From: an uncultured Bradyrhizobium sp.
Lineage (GTDB): Bacteria > Pseudomonadota > Alphaproteobacteria > Rhizobiales > Xanthobacteraceae
Direction of reading: 5' to 3'
NCBI RefSeq assembly: GCF_936928535.1
Contig: NZ_CAKZHY010000091.1
Span: 91,693 to 155,692, forward strand
Length of the DNA stretch: 64,000 bases
Shown here piece by piece: positions 45,657 through 53,700 of the stretch. Below the pieces are notes generated by a model. That model made no database searches and was not told where the DNA came from. It saw nothing but the letters and a program-made list of their open reading frames with translations. Numbering within the stretch: the first letter of the stretch is position 1; every line of letters begins with the position of its first letter. The translations under genes and the position numbers were made by a program.

Positions 45657-45929
45657 GAGGCATCTCCCGAGCTGAGACTCACTAGAACAAAATAGGAACA
45701 AAAAGTCCAGCCTGTCAGCGAAATTTCCTGCGCGTGTCGCGTTGAACCTTTTCGGCGCGCCCAAGACTTATGGAAGCTGGGGATTTCAGCGCCCAGTGTC
45801 ATATGGCAGCGCCGCGATGGACGAACATATTCCGTCACCGCGGCGCTGTTGCTTTTTGAATTTTCAACCTTAAGTTAGGCGGATGGCTGACGGTCAGGCG
45901 CTGAAATCCCAACGCCGTCAGCAAGAGAG

Positions 45930-45959
45930 CCCCGTGCGCAAGCGCGGGGTTTTTCTTTT
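45930..45959 (+). terminator. Rho-independent terminator
   Basis: CCCCGTGC/GCGCGGGG, 8 bp with one G-U pair and loop GCAA, is followed by TTTTTCTTTT. No protein gene precedes it on this strand. Confidence 0.85.
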
Positions 45960-46086
45960 GCGTCGCTTGGGGAATGGCGTGCTGCAAAGATTGACGGACG
46001 CGCGGGAACGAACGCCGTGCATTCTGCATTGTCAGATCGAAATCAGTGGTGCTGTCGGTTGTGCGACGCGACCGGCAGCTTGGAAG

Positions 46087-46120
46087 AACCCCGTAGCCCC
46101 CGCGCGGGGTTTTTCTTTTT
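46087..46120 (+). terminator. Rho-independent terminator
   Basis: AACCCCG/CGGGGTT encloses a C-rich loop and is followed by TTTCTTTTT. No protein gene precedes it. Confidence 0.75.
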
Positions 46121-46146
46121 GGCAAGCCGGCAATGGCGCTTGAGCA

Positions 46147-46323
46147 ATGAATTGCGAGTTCTGCGAGAAGGAAATCCCGATCGGGCTTGCGGTGTGCCCC
46201 TGTTGCGGCAAGCCGCAAAGCATGCCTGGCGAAAGCGGCCGGCGCTTCCTGTGGATCATCGTGATGACCGCAGCCATGTTCGCGATCGTCATCGCCTGGC
46301 ACGATCTCGTCGTGGCGCGATGA
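46147..46323 (+). CDS. 58-aa zinc-ribbon/transmembrane micro-protein
   Basis: MNCEFCEKEIPIGLAVCPCC ends a four-cysteine zinc-ribbon-like motif (C3, C6, C17, C20, with a fifth at C19). A basic linker and one TM helix (FLWIIVMTAAMFAIVIA) follow, then a short tail. The zinc-ribbon-plus-TM layout is common in bacterial sensory or regulatory micro-proteins. The ribosome site is weak (GCTTGAGCA). A strong terminator lies 61 bp downstream. Confidence 0.65.
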   Translation: MNCEFCEKEIPIGLAVCPCCGKPQSMPGESGRRFLWIIVMTAAMFAIVIAWHDLVVAR

Positions 46324-46383
46324 ACTTTTTCAGCGCTGGCGCGTCTAATTGATGAAGCTTCCCCCAGGCTTCACCCCCATCAG

Positions 46384-46412
46384 AAAACCCCGCTCCCCCC
46401 AAGCGGGGTTTT
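46384..46412. terminator. Bidirectional terminator between the micro-protein and HU genes
   Basis: The perfect 11-bp stem AAAACCCCGCT/AGCGGGGTTTT has a 7-nt loop and is flanked by A and T runs. It serves both converging genes. Confidence 0.9.
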
Positions 46413-46484
46413 CCCCTTTTTGCCGTCATCGTATCGCTCGTCGGCGCTGCGCTCGGGCCACGCAGACGCCGCGCGATACGCGGA

Positions 46485-46781
46485 TCAGACGGCGTCCTTG
46501 GCCACCTTCAGCGGCGAGGCCTTGACCGACTTGCTCGCCGGCTTTGCAGCAAACTGCATCGGCTCCTTGGTGAAGGGATTGACGCCCATGCGGGCCTCGG
46601 TCGCCGGCTTGTTGACGACCGACATCTTCACGAAACCGGGAATAACGAACTCGCCGGACTCGTTGAGCTCCTTGTAGCCGACCGTCGCCATATACTCGAT
46701 GACCGACTTGACGTCGTTCTTCGCAAGCTGCGTGCCCTCGGCAATCGCATCGATCAATTGAGTCTTGGTCATCTTCGGCAT
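46485..46781 (-). CDS. HU-family DNA-binding protein
   Basis: 98 aa histone-like protein. It begins MPKMTKTQLIDAIAEGTQLA and contains the HU beta-arm core GEFVIPGFVKMSVVNKPATEARMGVNP, then a Lys/Ala-rich tail that replaces the usual short end. Bends and compacts DNA. The beta arm reads TEARMGVNPFTKE rather than the common RNPxTGE. Confidence 0.92.
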   Translation of the reverse strand: MPKMTKTQLIDAIAEGTQLAKNDVKSVIEYMATVGYKELNESGEFVIPGFVKMSVVNKPATEARMGVNPFTKEPMQFAAKPASKSVKASPLKVAKDAV

Positions 46782-46947
46782 GTCTGGATTTCCTCTGAAT
46801 GGGGTGCGCGCGAGCTGCGATGTAGCTTTGTGCCGGAGGCGGCAAAACTACGCGCGCCGCGTCTGTTCGCGCCTGATGGCCACGAAGCAGCCGGGCTTAG
46901 AGCCCATTGAGGGCCAAAACGCAAGCAGCAGTTCTGCGGGAGTTCCG

Positions 46948-47742
46948 TCAAGTCTCCCGGGCAACACTGCTGAGATATTTCGCCGGCGGCTTGCCAAGCG
47001 CCTTCTTGAACATCGTGATGAAGGCGGTGACCGATTCATAGCCGAGATCGGCCGAGACCTGTTGCACGCTTGCACCCGCGGCGAGCTCGCGGATCGCGAC
47101 GATGAGATGCAGCTGCTGACGCCAGCGTCCGAACGTAAGCCCCGTTTCCTTCGCAACGAGGCGCGCAAGGCTGCTCTCGCTGAGCGCAACGTGATCGGCC
47201 CATTGCGCCAGCGTGCGACGGTCCGCTGGATTGTCCGCCAGGCTTTCGGCAATGCGCTTCAACCGCGGCTCGCTGGTGAGCGGCAGATGCAGTTGCTGCA
47301 CGGGCATGCGCGGCAGCTCGCCAAGCAGCACGGCGATCAGGTGCTCCCGCCTCGCCTCGTCATGCTGCGCGCCATCGGATAGCTCGACGATCAATTCGCG
47401 CAACAAGGGCGAGATCGAAATGGTGCAGCAGCGCTCCGGCAGATCGACCAGCTCCGTCTCGATATAGACGAAGAACAGAATCGCGTTCGCGGTGGCGCGA
47501 TTGCTGTGCGGCATGCGGCTCGGAATCCAGACCGCGCAATGTGGCGGCACCATCCACAGCCCGCTTGGAACGCGGCAGGTGACGCCGCCGCCGAGCGACA
47601 CCACCAGCTGTCCCTTGCGATGCCTGTGCTCGGGCACCTCGTGCTTGGTCCCGTCGGCGTCGACGCGCACGGCGATAACAGGTGCGGCGCGGTCGTCCAC
47701 ATCGAGGTCGAACCAGGGATATCGAAGCTTTTGCCGGATCAT
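46948..47742 (-). CDS. AraC-family regulator with cupin domain, divergent to carboxylesterase
   Basis: 264 aa. N-terminal AraC-type cupin (HEVPEHRHRKGQLVVSLGGG) and C-terminal double HTH (VALSESSLARLVAKETGLTF, ASVQQVSADLGYESVTAF). It faces the carboxylesterase with 95 bp between starts, so it is the likely controller of that gene. The effector is unknown. Confidence 0.9.
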   Translation of the reverse strand: MIRQKLRYPWFDLDVDDRAAPVIAVRVDADGTKHEVPEHRHRKGQLVVSLGGGVTCRVPSGLWMVPPHCAVWIPSRMPHSNRATANAILFFVYIETELVDLPERCCTISISPLLRELIVELSDGAQHDEARREHLIAVLLGELPRMPVQQLHLPLTSEPRLKRIAESLADNPADRRTLAQWADHVALSESSLARLVAKETGLTFGRWRQQLHLIVAIRELAAGASVQQVSADLGYESVTAFITMFKKALGKPPAKYLSSVARET

Positions 47743-47837
47743 TGACTGAATTTAGCGATCGATTGCGATTATGCATAAATTCATCCATCGGCAAAGTCGA
47801 TAGATCTCGCCTCAACTCAACGCAAGGAGATGCGGCC

Positions 47838-49379
47838 GTGCATGGCTCGATCATGTCTGGAGCCCGGATGGGCCGAACCGTTCGCACGCAGGCCGGTCAG
47901 GTGCGCGGCGCGGCGCGGGATGGCAACGGCGTGCTCGCCTTCAAGGGTATCCCATACGCGGCACCTCCGGTCGGGCCGCTGCGCTGGCGCGCGCCGCAAG
48001 CTCCAAAACCGTGGACGGGTGTGCGCGATGCGGTCACCTTTGGCGAGGGGGCGCTCTCCTCGCTCGAGCATGACCCGCGGCCGGGACCGCGCAGCGAAGA
48101 CTGCCTCACGCTCAATGTGTGGACCGCGGCGACGGAGCCCGACGCCAAGCGGCCCGTGATGGTGTGGATCCACGGCGGCGGTTTTCAATTCGGCTCCTCG
48201 GCCAATCCCGCCACCGACGGAAGCTTGCTGGCCGCGAAGGGCGTCGTCGTCGTCAGCTTCAATTATCGGCTCGGACTGTTCGGCTTCCTCGCCCATCCCG
48301 ACCTCGATACGCAGGCGCCATCAGGCAATTTCGGGCTGCAGGATCAGCTCGCGGCGCTGCGCTGGGTCAAAGCCAACATCGCCGCGTTTGGCGGCGACCC
48401 TGGCAACGTCACCTTGTTCGGTGAATCCGCCGGCGCGATGGCTGTCGGCATGCTGATGGCCTCGCCGCTCGCGCGCGGGCTGTTCCACAAGGCGATCGGC
48501 CAGAGCGGCGCGTTCTGGGATGGAAGGCACGGGCCGCTGCAAGGCTTTGACGAAGCCCGTGCGCGCGGCACAGCTTTCGTCCGTGAGCACGCCGGCGGAT
48601 CGATCGCAACGTTGCGCACGATGCCGGCCGAGCAGTTGAACGAGGCCGCGCCGTGGAGCCTTGCGCGCGATCACGTCACGCAGGCGTTCTCGCCGAGCAT
48701 CGACCGTTACGTGGTGCCTGATGTGCCGGCGCGACGCTTCCTGCGCGGCGAGCAGATGCACATCCCGCTGCTCGCAGGATGGAACGGCGCGGAAGAATTT
48801 CCCTTCATGCCGCTCGCCCTGCCCGCTCGGTCGGCGCAAGCCTTTCGCGCCGCGGCGGCAGAGATATTCGGCGAGGACCGGATGGCGGATTTCCAAAAGC
48901 TTTATCCGGCCGGCACGGACGCAGAGGCCAGGACATCGACCGCCGCACTCAACGGCGACATGGTGATCGGCGAGCAGTGCTGGCAATGGCTGCGGCTGCA
49001 CAGGACCAGCACGTGCGCGCCGGTCTACGCCTATCATTTCGCCTACACCTCGCCCTACACGCCGATCGCCTCGCACGTGACCGAGATCCCCTTCGTGTTT
49101 GGCACGCTGACGCCGCAGCGGATCATCGGCAGCACCACGCCGCCCGATGCAACGGATCGAGCGCTGGCCGAGGTCATCATGAGCTATTGGGTGAATTTCG
49201 CGACATCAGGGAACCCGAACGCATCAGGCCTGCCGCCCTGGCCGTCCCATGATGAGAGAGGCATCGTGCAGGTTCTCGGCACGACGATCGAGGCCCGCCC
49301 CAATCCGCAGGCCGACCGGTTCGCCTTCCTCGGCAGCTTCAGGCAGGACGGCGTGCTTCCAATGCGCTGGCGCGACTGA
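47838..49379 (+). CDS. Type B carboxylesterase/lipase family protein
   Basis: 513 aa alpha/beta hydrolase. The nucleophile is S197 in FGESAGAMA. The oxyanion HGGGFQFGSS motif is present, along with EDCLTLNVW and FGTLTPQRIIGSTT later in the chain. Hydrolyses esters, natural substrate unknown. It starts at GTG 47838 because AAGGAGA is 7 bp upstream. An ATG at 47853 is an alternative. No signal peptide, so probably cytoplasmic. Confidence 0.88.
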   Translation: MHGSIMSGARMGRTVRTQAGQVRGAARDGNGVLAFKGIPYAAPPVGPLRWRAPQAPKPWTGVRDAVTFGEGALSSLEHDPRPGPRSEDCLTLNVWTAATEPDAKRPVMVWIHGGGFQFGSSANPATDGSLLAAKGVVVVSFNYRLGLFGFLAHPDLDTQAPSGNFGLQDQLAALRWVKANIAAFGGDPGNVTLFGESAGAMAVGMLMASPLARGLFHKAIGQSGAFWDGRHGPLQGFDEARARGTAFVREHAGGSIATLRTMPAEQLNEAAPWSLARDHVTQAFSPSIDRYVVPDVPARRFLRGEQMHIPLLAGWNGAEEFPFMPLALPARSAQAFRAAAAEIFGEDRMADFQKLYPAGTDAEARTSTAALNGDMVIGEQCWQWLRLHRTSTCAPVYAYHFAYTSPYTPIASHVTEIPFVFGTLTPQRIIGSTTPPDATDRALAEVIMSYWVNFATSGNPNASGLPPWPSHDERGIVQVLGTTIEARPNPQADRFAFLGSFRQDGVLPMRWRD

Positions 49380-49538
49380 AGCTTCGAACGAGCGCGCCGC
49401 TCATTCACCGCCGGCGGAGTTTTCCACACCAGGCGTCACCTCAGCGTGAAACTTTCATCTTGATGGATGTTGTTCAGACTCTGGTAACCCAACGCATCCA
49501 CTCTCTAGGCAGTCTTGTTGCGTTGGAGTACCCGAACA

Positions 49539-49841
49539 GTGCTGAATTTTGACGAGCTGCGTGAACTCGCAGCCGATGTCCGCGTATTTGTCGATGTCGC
49601 CGAAGACAAGGCCGAGGCGCTCAGGTCAGTCATCAGGGCCTACGACGTGGTGCTGGCGATCTTCCCGTCCGGAGACGGCATGGGCCTTCACGTCATCAAG
49701 GGCAAAGAGATCCTGGATGGCATAGCGAAGTCGCGCACGCATGCGAGCTACAGCCACACGGCAATCGCGGTGCCTGATATCGAGCATGCCGAAGTGCTGA
49801 AATATCTGACGTTGCCGGCAGAACAGCGGATCGCAGCGTAA
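49539..49841 (+). CDS. Hypothetical protein
   Basis: 100 aa, not recognised. A helical N-terminus (FDELRELAADVRVFVDVAED) is followed by a mixed domain (YDVVLAIFPSGDGMGLHVIK). I use the GTG at 49539, after GGAG 10 bp upstream. An in-frame TTG at 49515 is possible. It sits alone downstream of the esterase. Confidence 0.6.
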   Translation: MLNFDELRELAADVRVFVDVAEDKAEALRSVIRAYDVVLAIFPSGDGMGLHVIKGKEILDGIAKSRTHASYSHTAIAVPDIEHAEVLKYLTLPAEQRIAA

Positions 49842-49889
49842 ACTGCAAGCACCGCAACAGTGAGCGATCGTCCTTGCGACGGTCGCCCC

Positions 49890-50054
49890 TCAGTGGCCCC
49901 ACACGGCGGCCGCGACGCCGAATCCGATCAAGCCGAGGCCGACGACAACAGGACCGAAATCGGCGGCACCCTCGACGCCGAACAATTTGGCGACCGCGGT
50001 CCCGACCGCACTCAAAACGACGTCGAAGATCAAGCCGAACAAGGCGTCAAGCAT
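49890..50054 (-). CDS. Small membrane protein
   Basis: 54 aa: MLDALFGLIFDVVLSAVGTA then VAKLFGVEGAADFGPVVVGL and GLIGFGVAAAVWGH. Hydrophobic at both ends. Its start is 6 bp after the stop of the upstream small gene, so they form a two-gene unit. Unknown function. Confidence 0.6.
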   Translation of the reverse strand: MLDALFGLIFDVVLSAVGTAVAKLFGVEGAADFGPVVVGLGLIGFGVAAAVWGH

Positions 50055-50060
50055 GGCCGT

Positions 50061-50267
50061 TCACCCGGCCTTGCCGTAGGTCGCGTCATGCACGATGCCG
50101 CCGATCGTGCCTCCCACGACCAGCGCGGCGAACACGGGCCAGCCTGCGGATACGACCAGGATCGTCCCAAGATGTGGAGCCCCGCCCGGCTGCCTGTAGG
50201 CATCGAAACCGGCGAAGAAAACCACCGCGACCAGGCAGCCCAACAGATATCGTTTGAACCAGCTCAC
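50061..50267 (-). CDS. Small membrane protein
   Basis: 68 aa, starting at a GTG (VSWFKRYLLGCLVAVVFFAG) after GAGGG. Two hydrophobic segments surround DAYRQPGGAP, and it ends GIVHDATYGKAG. It is the first gene of the small pair. The longer open frame to 50663 contains no other recognisable protein. Confidence 0.55.
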   Translation of the reverse strand: MSWFKRYLLGCLVAVVFFAGFDAYRQPGGAPHLGTILVVSAGWPVFAALVVGGTIGGIVHDATYGKAG

Positions 50268-50410
50268 GGCGAATGCCCTCGTTTCCAGGCATTCGTCGCC
50301 GCGAGCAGGATGCCGGTTCATCAGACGGTCCGGCCTCCCGCACGGTGACAACACCCTCTCAGCACAGAAAATGGGTCGCTGGGTCTGGAACGCCCGCCGC
50401 GTTGCAGCGG

Positions 50411-50701
50411 CTAAGGTTCGCCTATCCTGCCCGGCCAGGATCGATCTCCGACGTCCTTGCTCGCGAAATGGCATCCGGCTGCAACCAGGCCCAGCGCAAC
50501 GTTCACGCCAAGCAGAATTTGCAAGACCAGACTCATGTCCTCGCTCACATACCTGACGTCGTGGCGGAGGACATACCGCACCGGATGCGCGCCATCGGGC
50601 TCTTGAGGCGAGATGGCCACAAGCGCAAGCAACGCGACCGTCCCGCAAAGCGCGGAAATCCACGCTATCCGTCCAAGCCTTCGCACCCAGCGCTTCGGCA
50701 T
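50411..50701 (-). CDS. Small membrane protein coupled to the solute-binding gene
   Basis: 96 aa, unknown. A basic start (MPKRWVRRLGR) is followed by two hydrophobic segments (IAWISALCGTVALLALVAI and LVLQILLGVNVALGLVAAG). Its ATG overlaps the stop of the upstream binding-protein gene by one base (TGATG), so translation is coupled. Confidence 0.7.
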   Translation of the reverse strand: MPKRWVRRLGRIAWISALCGTVALLALVAISPQEPDGAHPVRYVLRHDVRYVSEDMSLVLQILLGVNVALGLVAAGCHFASKDVGDRSWPGRIGEP

Positions 50702-51921
50702 CAGGAATTCTTGTCGTCGTTCAGTACCGGACCGAACCGCTCCCATCTGTGATTCCTGAAACGCATCATCTGGAGCTGTTTGATCGGCGCGTAGTCGGTC
50801 GGGCCGGTCTTGATACGGATGCCCGGGATCAAGAGGCCGATCTCCATATCGAGATTGGCAGCCTGTCTCATGACGTTGTCGCGCGTCAGATCGTCACCGC
50901 ATTGGCGCAGCACCTGCACGAGCGTCTTGGACTGGGCAAAACCCGTTCTGGTAAAGCCATCGTCCTGATCGCCGTCGGGAAACCACTGCGTCATGAATGC
51001 ACGCCACTCCTTCACGCTCGGATCCTCTTTCAATTGCGGATCATCGACATCCTTGAATGCCGAGGCCGACAGGATGCCCTGACTGTTCTCATAGCCGGCG
51101 GGTTTCAAGGTCGCCGCTGTCGAGTTGGCGGTGCTCGTCAGGATATGGACCGGATTCCACTTCAGCTCGGCGATTTTCCTGATCGCCTGCGCCGCGAATT
51201 TGGGCGAGGAGATGTTGACGAAAATGTCGGGATTGGCGTCCTTGATCCGGACGACCAGCGACTCCACCGTCGGCGCCGACGTGTCATACGCGATCTCGGC
51301 CTTGATCAGGCTGGCCGCCTGCGCGCCGAGACCATCGTGCAGACCTGCCAGATAGTCCTTACCGAGATCGTCGTTCTGATAGAGAATTCCGATCGTCTTG
51401 CCGGGATAGTTCTTCAGGATATACGCGGCGTAGATGCGTGCCTCGGCATTGTAGGTCGCGCCAAACCCCATCGTCCAAGGGAAGTTCTTCGGATCGTTCC
51501 ACTTGCTGGCGTAGGTGGTGATGAAGAGTTGCGGCACCTTCTTCATATTCATGTATTTGTGGATGGCGCTGTTCGTCGCCGTGCCCAGGGCGCCGAAGAT
51601 CAGCAGCACCTCATCGCTTTCCACGAGCTTGCGCGCCTGTTCGACCGTCTTGGGCGGGCTGTAGGCGTCATCGTAGGAGATGAAGTTGATCTTGCGGCCA
51701 TTGATGCCGCCCTCGGCATTGATCTTCCTGAAATAGGCCGCCTGCGTCCGGCCGAACACCCCATAGGCGGAGGCGGGTCCGCTATAGGGCATGATGTTGC
51801 CGATCTTGATCTCGGTATCGCTGACGCCGGGATCGTAGCTCTTCTGGGCAAAACTGCTGCTGGCAGCGAACAAGCAAACTGCGGCCGAAAACGCCGCCAA
51901 TCGTCGCGCGACGAAGGACAT
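50701..51921 (-). CDS. Branched-chain-amino-acid-type ABC solute-binding protein (LivK family)
   Basis: 406 aa periplasmic receptor. Signal peptide residues 1-25 (MSFVARRLAAFSAAVCLFAASSSFA). The type I periplasmic fold begins DTEIKIGNIMPYSGPASAYG and includes INGRKINFISYDDAYSPPKT. No permease or ATPase is adjacent. The only coupled gene is a 96-aa membrane protein. Ligand unknown; family members bind branched-chain amino acids, amides or aromatics. Confidence 0.88.
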   Translation of the reverse strand: MSFVARRLAAFSAAVCLFAASSSFAQKSYDPGVSDTEIKIGNIMPYSGPASAYGVFGRTQAAYFRKINAEGGINGRKINFISYDDAYSPPKTVEQARKLVESDEVLLIFGALGTATNSAIHKYMNMKKVPQLFITTYASKWNDPKNFPWTMGFGATYNAEARIYAAYILKNYPGKTIGILYQNDDLGKDYLAGLHDGLGAQAASLIKAEIAYDTSAPTVESLVVRIKDANPDIFVNISSPKFAAQAIRKIAELKWNPVHILTSTANSTAATLKPAGYENSQGILSASAFKDVDDPQLKEDPSVKEWRAFMTQWFPDGDQDDGFTRTGFAQSKTLVQVLRQCGDDLTRDNVMRQAANLDMEIGLLIPGIRIKTGPTDYAPIKQLQMMRFRNHRWERFGPVLNDDKNS

Positions 51922-52175
51922 CCCGTTTCCCCTGCAATGAAAAAATGAATGGTCGCTTGTCTACGTGGCCTCTTGCGGGCCACTGGCCGACAGTCAACAC
52001 CCGTCCCAGGGTTTTGTCGATCTGAAAAGCGACACCCGGCAAGCCCGCGGCAGACGTCCGCGCTCACGCGTCCCGAGCCCTCCCTGGGACTTCGCTTCGC
52101 CCCCGATTCACCGAAGATCAAGATTCTTGCTTTAATCTGGACGGCCGTCTGGGGGCACCATCAGCAGGACGTTTG

Positions 52176-52493
52176 ATGAGTGAGGGAGAACAACGCAAGG
52201 ACAGGCGCGTCGCGTTCGAACGGCCCATCGAAGCGCGCGTCATGGCGATCGACGGCACATGGCAGCGCGCCTGCAAGATCCACGACGTCTCCGAGATGGG
52301 GGCGAAGCTCGTGATCGACGGCGCGGTGACGGATATCGGCCAGAGGGAATTTTTCCTCGTGCTGTCACCCGTTGGCCTCGCCTACCGTCACTGCGAACTC
52401 GCCTGGATCAACGGCGAGTTCGTCGGCGTTCAGTTCATCAATCGCGGAAGAGCCGCCAAGCGAGCGCGTCGCGGCGAAAAGCTGGTGAAGTAA
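52176..52493 (+). CDS. PilZ-domain protein
   Basis: 105 aa. A single PilZ fold with QRKDRRVAFERPIEARV (RxxxR c-di-GMP motif) and the DVSEMGAKLVID motif. Probable cyclic-di-GMP binder. The ATG at 52176 follows a TTG in frame. The target is unknown. A second PilZ gene lies at 58979. Confidence 0.85.
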   Translation: MSEGEQRKDRRVAFERPIEARVMAIDGTWQRACKIHDVSEMGAKLVIDGAVTDIGQREFFLVLSPVGLAYRHCELAWINGEFVGVQFINRGRAAKRARRGEKLVK

Positions 52494-52505
52494 TCCTGAA
52501 GAGCA

Positions 52506-53120
52506 TCACCGCTCCCGGACTGCGTAGGTCAGGTAGGTCATCCGTTGCGTCGGCTCCGCGCGGATCGGCTCCAGGGCCACGCGGCCCGCATCCACGCCCT
52601 CGAACAGGCGGATTCCGGAGCCGAACAGCACGGGCGACAGCGCGATCGAGAACTCGTCGATCAGGCCGGCGTTCAGATATTCCAGGATCGTTGCGCCGCC
52701 ACCCGCGATGCGGACGTCTCGGTCGCCGGCGGCCTCGCGGGCCTGGTCGAGCGCGGACTCGATGCCGTCATTGACGAAGTGGAAGGTCGTCCCACCCGGC
52801 CGCTTCCAGGGATCACGCGTCTCGTGGGTCACGACGAACACCGGCGTGTGGAACGGCGCCTCCTCCGGCCATGCGTGCTCGCCGGCGTCGAACATGCGCT
52901 TGCCCATCACGCTCACGCCGGTGCGCTCGAACGTCTCGCGCACGATGTCGTTCTCGCGTCCCTCCTCGCCGCCCTCGCCGAGCTTCAGGCTCTCCCGGAA
53001 GAACCGCTGCCGGAAAACCCATTGCTGGAGCTCCATCCACTGCCGTCCCATCAACTCCCCGGGGGATCCGGGCGCGATAAAACCGTCCAGCGACATCGAC
53101 ACGCTGAAGAACACCGCCAT
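52506..53120 (-). CDS. Dihydrofolate-reductase-like (RibD C-terminal) family protein
   Basis: 204 aa. It matches the DHFR/RibD-C superfamily: MAVFFSVSMSLDGFIAPGSP at the N-terminus, TGVSVMGKRMFD, and the nucleotide segment VRIAGGGATILEYLNAGLID. A probable NAD(P)H-dependent reductase, substrate unknown. It starts 3 bp after the stop of the ArsR-type gene, so both form one operon. Confidence 0.87.
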   Translation of the reverse strand: MAVFFSVSMSLDGFIAPGSPGELMGRQWMELQQWVFRQRFFRESLKLGEGGEEGRENDIVRETFERTGVSVMGKRMFDAGEHAWPEEAPFHTPVFVVTHETRDPWKRPGGTTFHFVNDGIESALDQAREAAGDRDVRIAGGGATILEYLNAGLIDEFSIALSPVLFGSGIRLFEGVDAGRVALEPIRAEPTQRMTYLTYAVRER

Positions 53121-53123
53121 CAG

Positions 53124-53465
53124 TCACTTCTCCTTCCTTGTCCGCTTGAGCTCCTGCACATAGGTGTCCAGCCGGTCGAAGCTCTCGTTCCAGAATTTCT
53201 CGAATCCGCCAGTCCATTCGTGGACCGCGCGCAGCTTGCGCGCGTCCAGTCCGTACAGGCGCTGCTGGCCTTGCTTGCGGTCCCGCACCAGCCCGACCTC
53301 TCGGAGCACCCGCAAATGTTTGGACGCCCCCGGCTGGCTCATCCCCAGTTCCTCAGCCAACTCCGTCACCGGGCGCTCCCCCGTCCGCAGCAGCGCCAGA
53401 ATCTGCCGGCGCTGGGGCTCGGCAATCGCGTTGAAGACATCCGACGTTGTTGCTGCTCGTGCCAT
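53124..53465 (-). CDS. ArsR-family transcriptional regulator
   Basis: 113 aa winged HTH: NAIAEPQRRQILALLRTGER and ELAEELGMSQPGASKHLRVL, with a C-terminal helix (HEWTGGFEKFWNESFDRLDT) of the SdpR/YczG type. No metal-binding cysteine pair, so it probably does not sense metal. It probably controls itself and the DHFR-like gene. The ATG at 53465 starts the HTH. Confidence 0.88.
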   Translation of the reverse strand: MARAATTSDVFNAIAEPQRRQILALLRTGERPVTELAEELGMSQPGASKHLRVLREVGLVRDRKQGQQRLYGLDARKLRAVHEWTGGFEKFWNESFDRLDTYVQELKRTRKEK

Positions 53466-53473
53466 GGACGCCA

Positions 53474-53497
53474 ATATATTCCCATATAGGCATATAT
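53474..53497. promoter_or_regulatory. Candidate ArsR-type operator
   Basis: AT-rich ATATATT at 53474-53480 and CATATAT at 53491-53497 flank CCCATATAGG, directly upstream of the regulator's start. This AT-rich near-palindrome stands out in GC-rich DNA. Confidence 0.4.
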
Positions 53498-53700
53498 CAA
53501 GCTGAATCGCCCCCCGCGGCGCCGTAACAGCACCGAGGCACAAGCTGTCGCCTTCGCGTTCAATTGCGCAATGGCGGCGACTACACTTGCATAGCCATTG
53601 CGGCCCGCCTCTGGGCTTCGGGAATGACAGTGGCTGCTGCTGTTAATGAACTGTCATTATCCGATGCTAGCGCTGCGGGTCGTTGAGAAGGAACCCGCTG

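Larger units (their letters stand above)
45657..46146. other. Gene-free region containing two terminator hairpins
   Basis: No protein gene is supported. Two GC hairpins with T-runs, listed separately, lie 160 bp apart, each followed by an AATGGCG-like sequence. This suggests one or two untranslated transcripts. Confidence 0.5.
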
